This document shows, piece by piece, positions 6,588-7,028 of a stretch of 7,028 bases of DNA. This stretch comes from Clostridia bacterium. GTDB lineage: Bacteria; Bacillota_A; Clostridia; Lachnospirales; Cellulosilyticaceae. Position 1 is the stretch's first letter, and the number at the start of each line of letters is the position of its first letter. The stretch covers positions 1 to 7,028 of the forward strand of contig JARBTY010000164.1 in NCBI GenBank assembly GCA_029239935.1. Direction: 5' to 3'. The notes below the pieces were generated by a model. The model was not told the DNA's origin. It was given only the letters and a program-made list of their open reading frames with translations, and did no database searches. The translations under genes and the position numbers were made by a program.

Positions 6588-6615
6588 ATTATACCATATT
6601 TTTACAATAATTCAA
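6588..6615 (-). promoter_or_regulatory. Extended -10 promoter of the HTH/coiled-coil gene
   Basis: On the minus strand, TTGAAT (6610-6615) and a perfect TATAAT (6588-6593) are 16 bp apart. TGG directly precedes the -10 box, giving an extended TGnTATAAT. The predicted start is near 6581, with a leader of about 29 nt containing the ribosome binding site. The gene is therefore expressed separately from the upstream SH3-like gene, although no terminator was seen between the two. Confidence 0.7.
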
Positions 6616-6629
6616 TATTTTTTAAAGTT

Positions 6630-7028
6630 TTAATCAGCATAGTTAAGTCCTATAAAAATCTGACGGGCATCAGCCTTTTCATCCGGCATCAAACAAAATT
6701 CTTCTACTCTAAACCATCCTTCTTTGCCTGATGAAGTCTTTACTTTACACCACTTTTTATTATCATGACCAATAATCGCCAATGTGGTCCCCTCTTTTAC
6801 TTGAAACTGATTACTTTTTACGTCTTTTTCGCTGTAAACTTTAAAGGTTTTTCTGACATAAACTAAAGCTTCACTCCAATAAATATCCGCTGGAACTTCT
6901 TCTATTTGATGCTCAGCATTAAGTCTATATTGTTTGTCAAACCACCAAGTTTGAAGAATATCTGCCCTTGTTCTCGCAGAAAAACTCCCCTTCTCATCTA
7001 GTTCGATTCCATCTTCGAAAATTCCTCC
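6630..7028 (-). CDS. SH3-like domain protein, C-terminal part (runs off right edge)
   Basis: An open frame of 132 residues enters from the right edge and stops with TAA at 6630-6632. Its 5' end is outside the window. From about residue 57 the sequence VYVRKTFKVYSE, FQVKEGTTLAII, KKWCKVKTSSGKEGWFRVEEF has the rhythm of a bacterial SH3-type domain: a start near VR, an EGT turn, W-x-K-V and G-W-F. It ends with QIFIGLNYAD, a tail seen in secreted SH3-like proteins of Clostridia. The preceding part (QTWWFDKQYRL) is not recognised. SH3-like domains usually bind cell-wall peptides or act as substrate modules on secreted enzymes. Whether this protein has an enzyme domain or signal peptide cannot be seen. 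Confidence 0.65.
   Translation of the reverse strand, partial: GGIFEDGIELDEKGSFSARTRADILQTWWFDKQYRLNAEHQIEEVPADIYWSEALVYVRKTFKVYSEKDVKSNQFQVKEGTTLAIIGHDNKKWCKVKTSSGKEGWFRVEEFCLMPDEKADARQIFIGLNYAD

Noticed and set aside
1..7028. Mobile element, CRISPR array, toxin-antitoxin or phage-defence system
   Set aside because: No transposase, integrase, regularly spaced repeats, terminal inverted repeats or recognisable defence proteins were found on either strand. The gene content is core-like.

Overview
The window is AT-rich DNA from a low-GC, Gram-positive anaerobe, most likely a member of the class Clostridia. The Lachnospirales/Cellulosilyticum neighbourhood is a guess from protein style, not something the sequence proves. 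The reasons are a class-typical pyruvate formate-lyase with its activase, a MecA-type adaptor start, an ECF sigma factor paired with a DUF4179-like membrane anti-sigma factor, and strong AGGAGG-type ribosome binding sites.

Layout: (1) 1-96, minus strand: the first 32 codons of a MecA-like adaptor gene that runs off the left edge. (2) 97-632: a 536-bp AT-rich divergent intergenic region with a plausible mecA promoter, a clear pflB promoter overlapped by nested palindromes, and three consecutive inverted repeats in the presumed pflB 5' leader. (3) 633-3660, plus strand: pflB then pflA, separated by a 12-bp hairpin, together forming a complete pyruvate formate-lyase module (radical enzyme plus radical-SAM activase). 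(4) 3659-3703: a terminator that reads well in both directions, between convergent transcription units. (5) 5701-3723, minus strand: an ECF sigma factor and, overlapping it by 4 nt (GTGA), a membrane-anchored anti-sigma factor, preceded by an ECF-type promoter candidate that suggests autoregulation. (6) 6552-5899, minus strand: a MerR-type HTH plus long coiled-coil protein resembling RacA-like chromosome or plasmid-anchoring proteins, with its own extended -10 promoter. (7) 7028-6630, minus strand: the C-terminal 132 residues of a protein with an SH3-like domain, running off the right edge.

How the parts work together: PflA installs the glycyl radical on PflB (Gly717), which then splits pyruvate with CoA into acetyl-CoA and formate. 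The sigma/anti-sigma pair is an independent envelope-signal module that shares only the terminator with the pfl operon. No mobile element, tRNA, rRNA, CRISPR array or riboswitch of a known class was recognised. Most of the window is ordinary core genome. The points worth a second look are the palindrome-packed pflB promoter and leader, the sigma/anti-sigma module with its probable self-controlled promoter, and the HTH/coiled-coil protein with an aromatic, basic tail.
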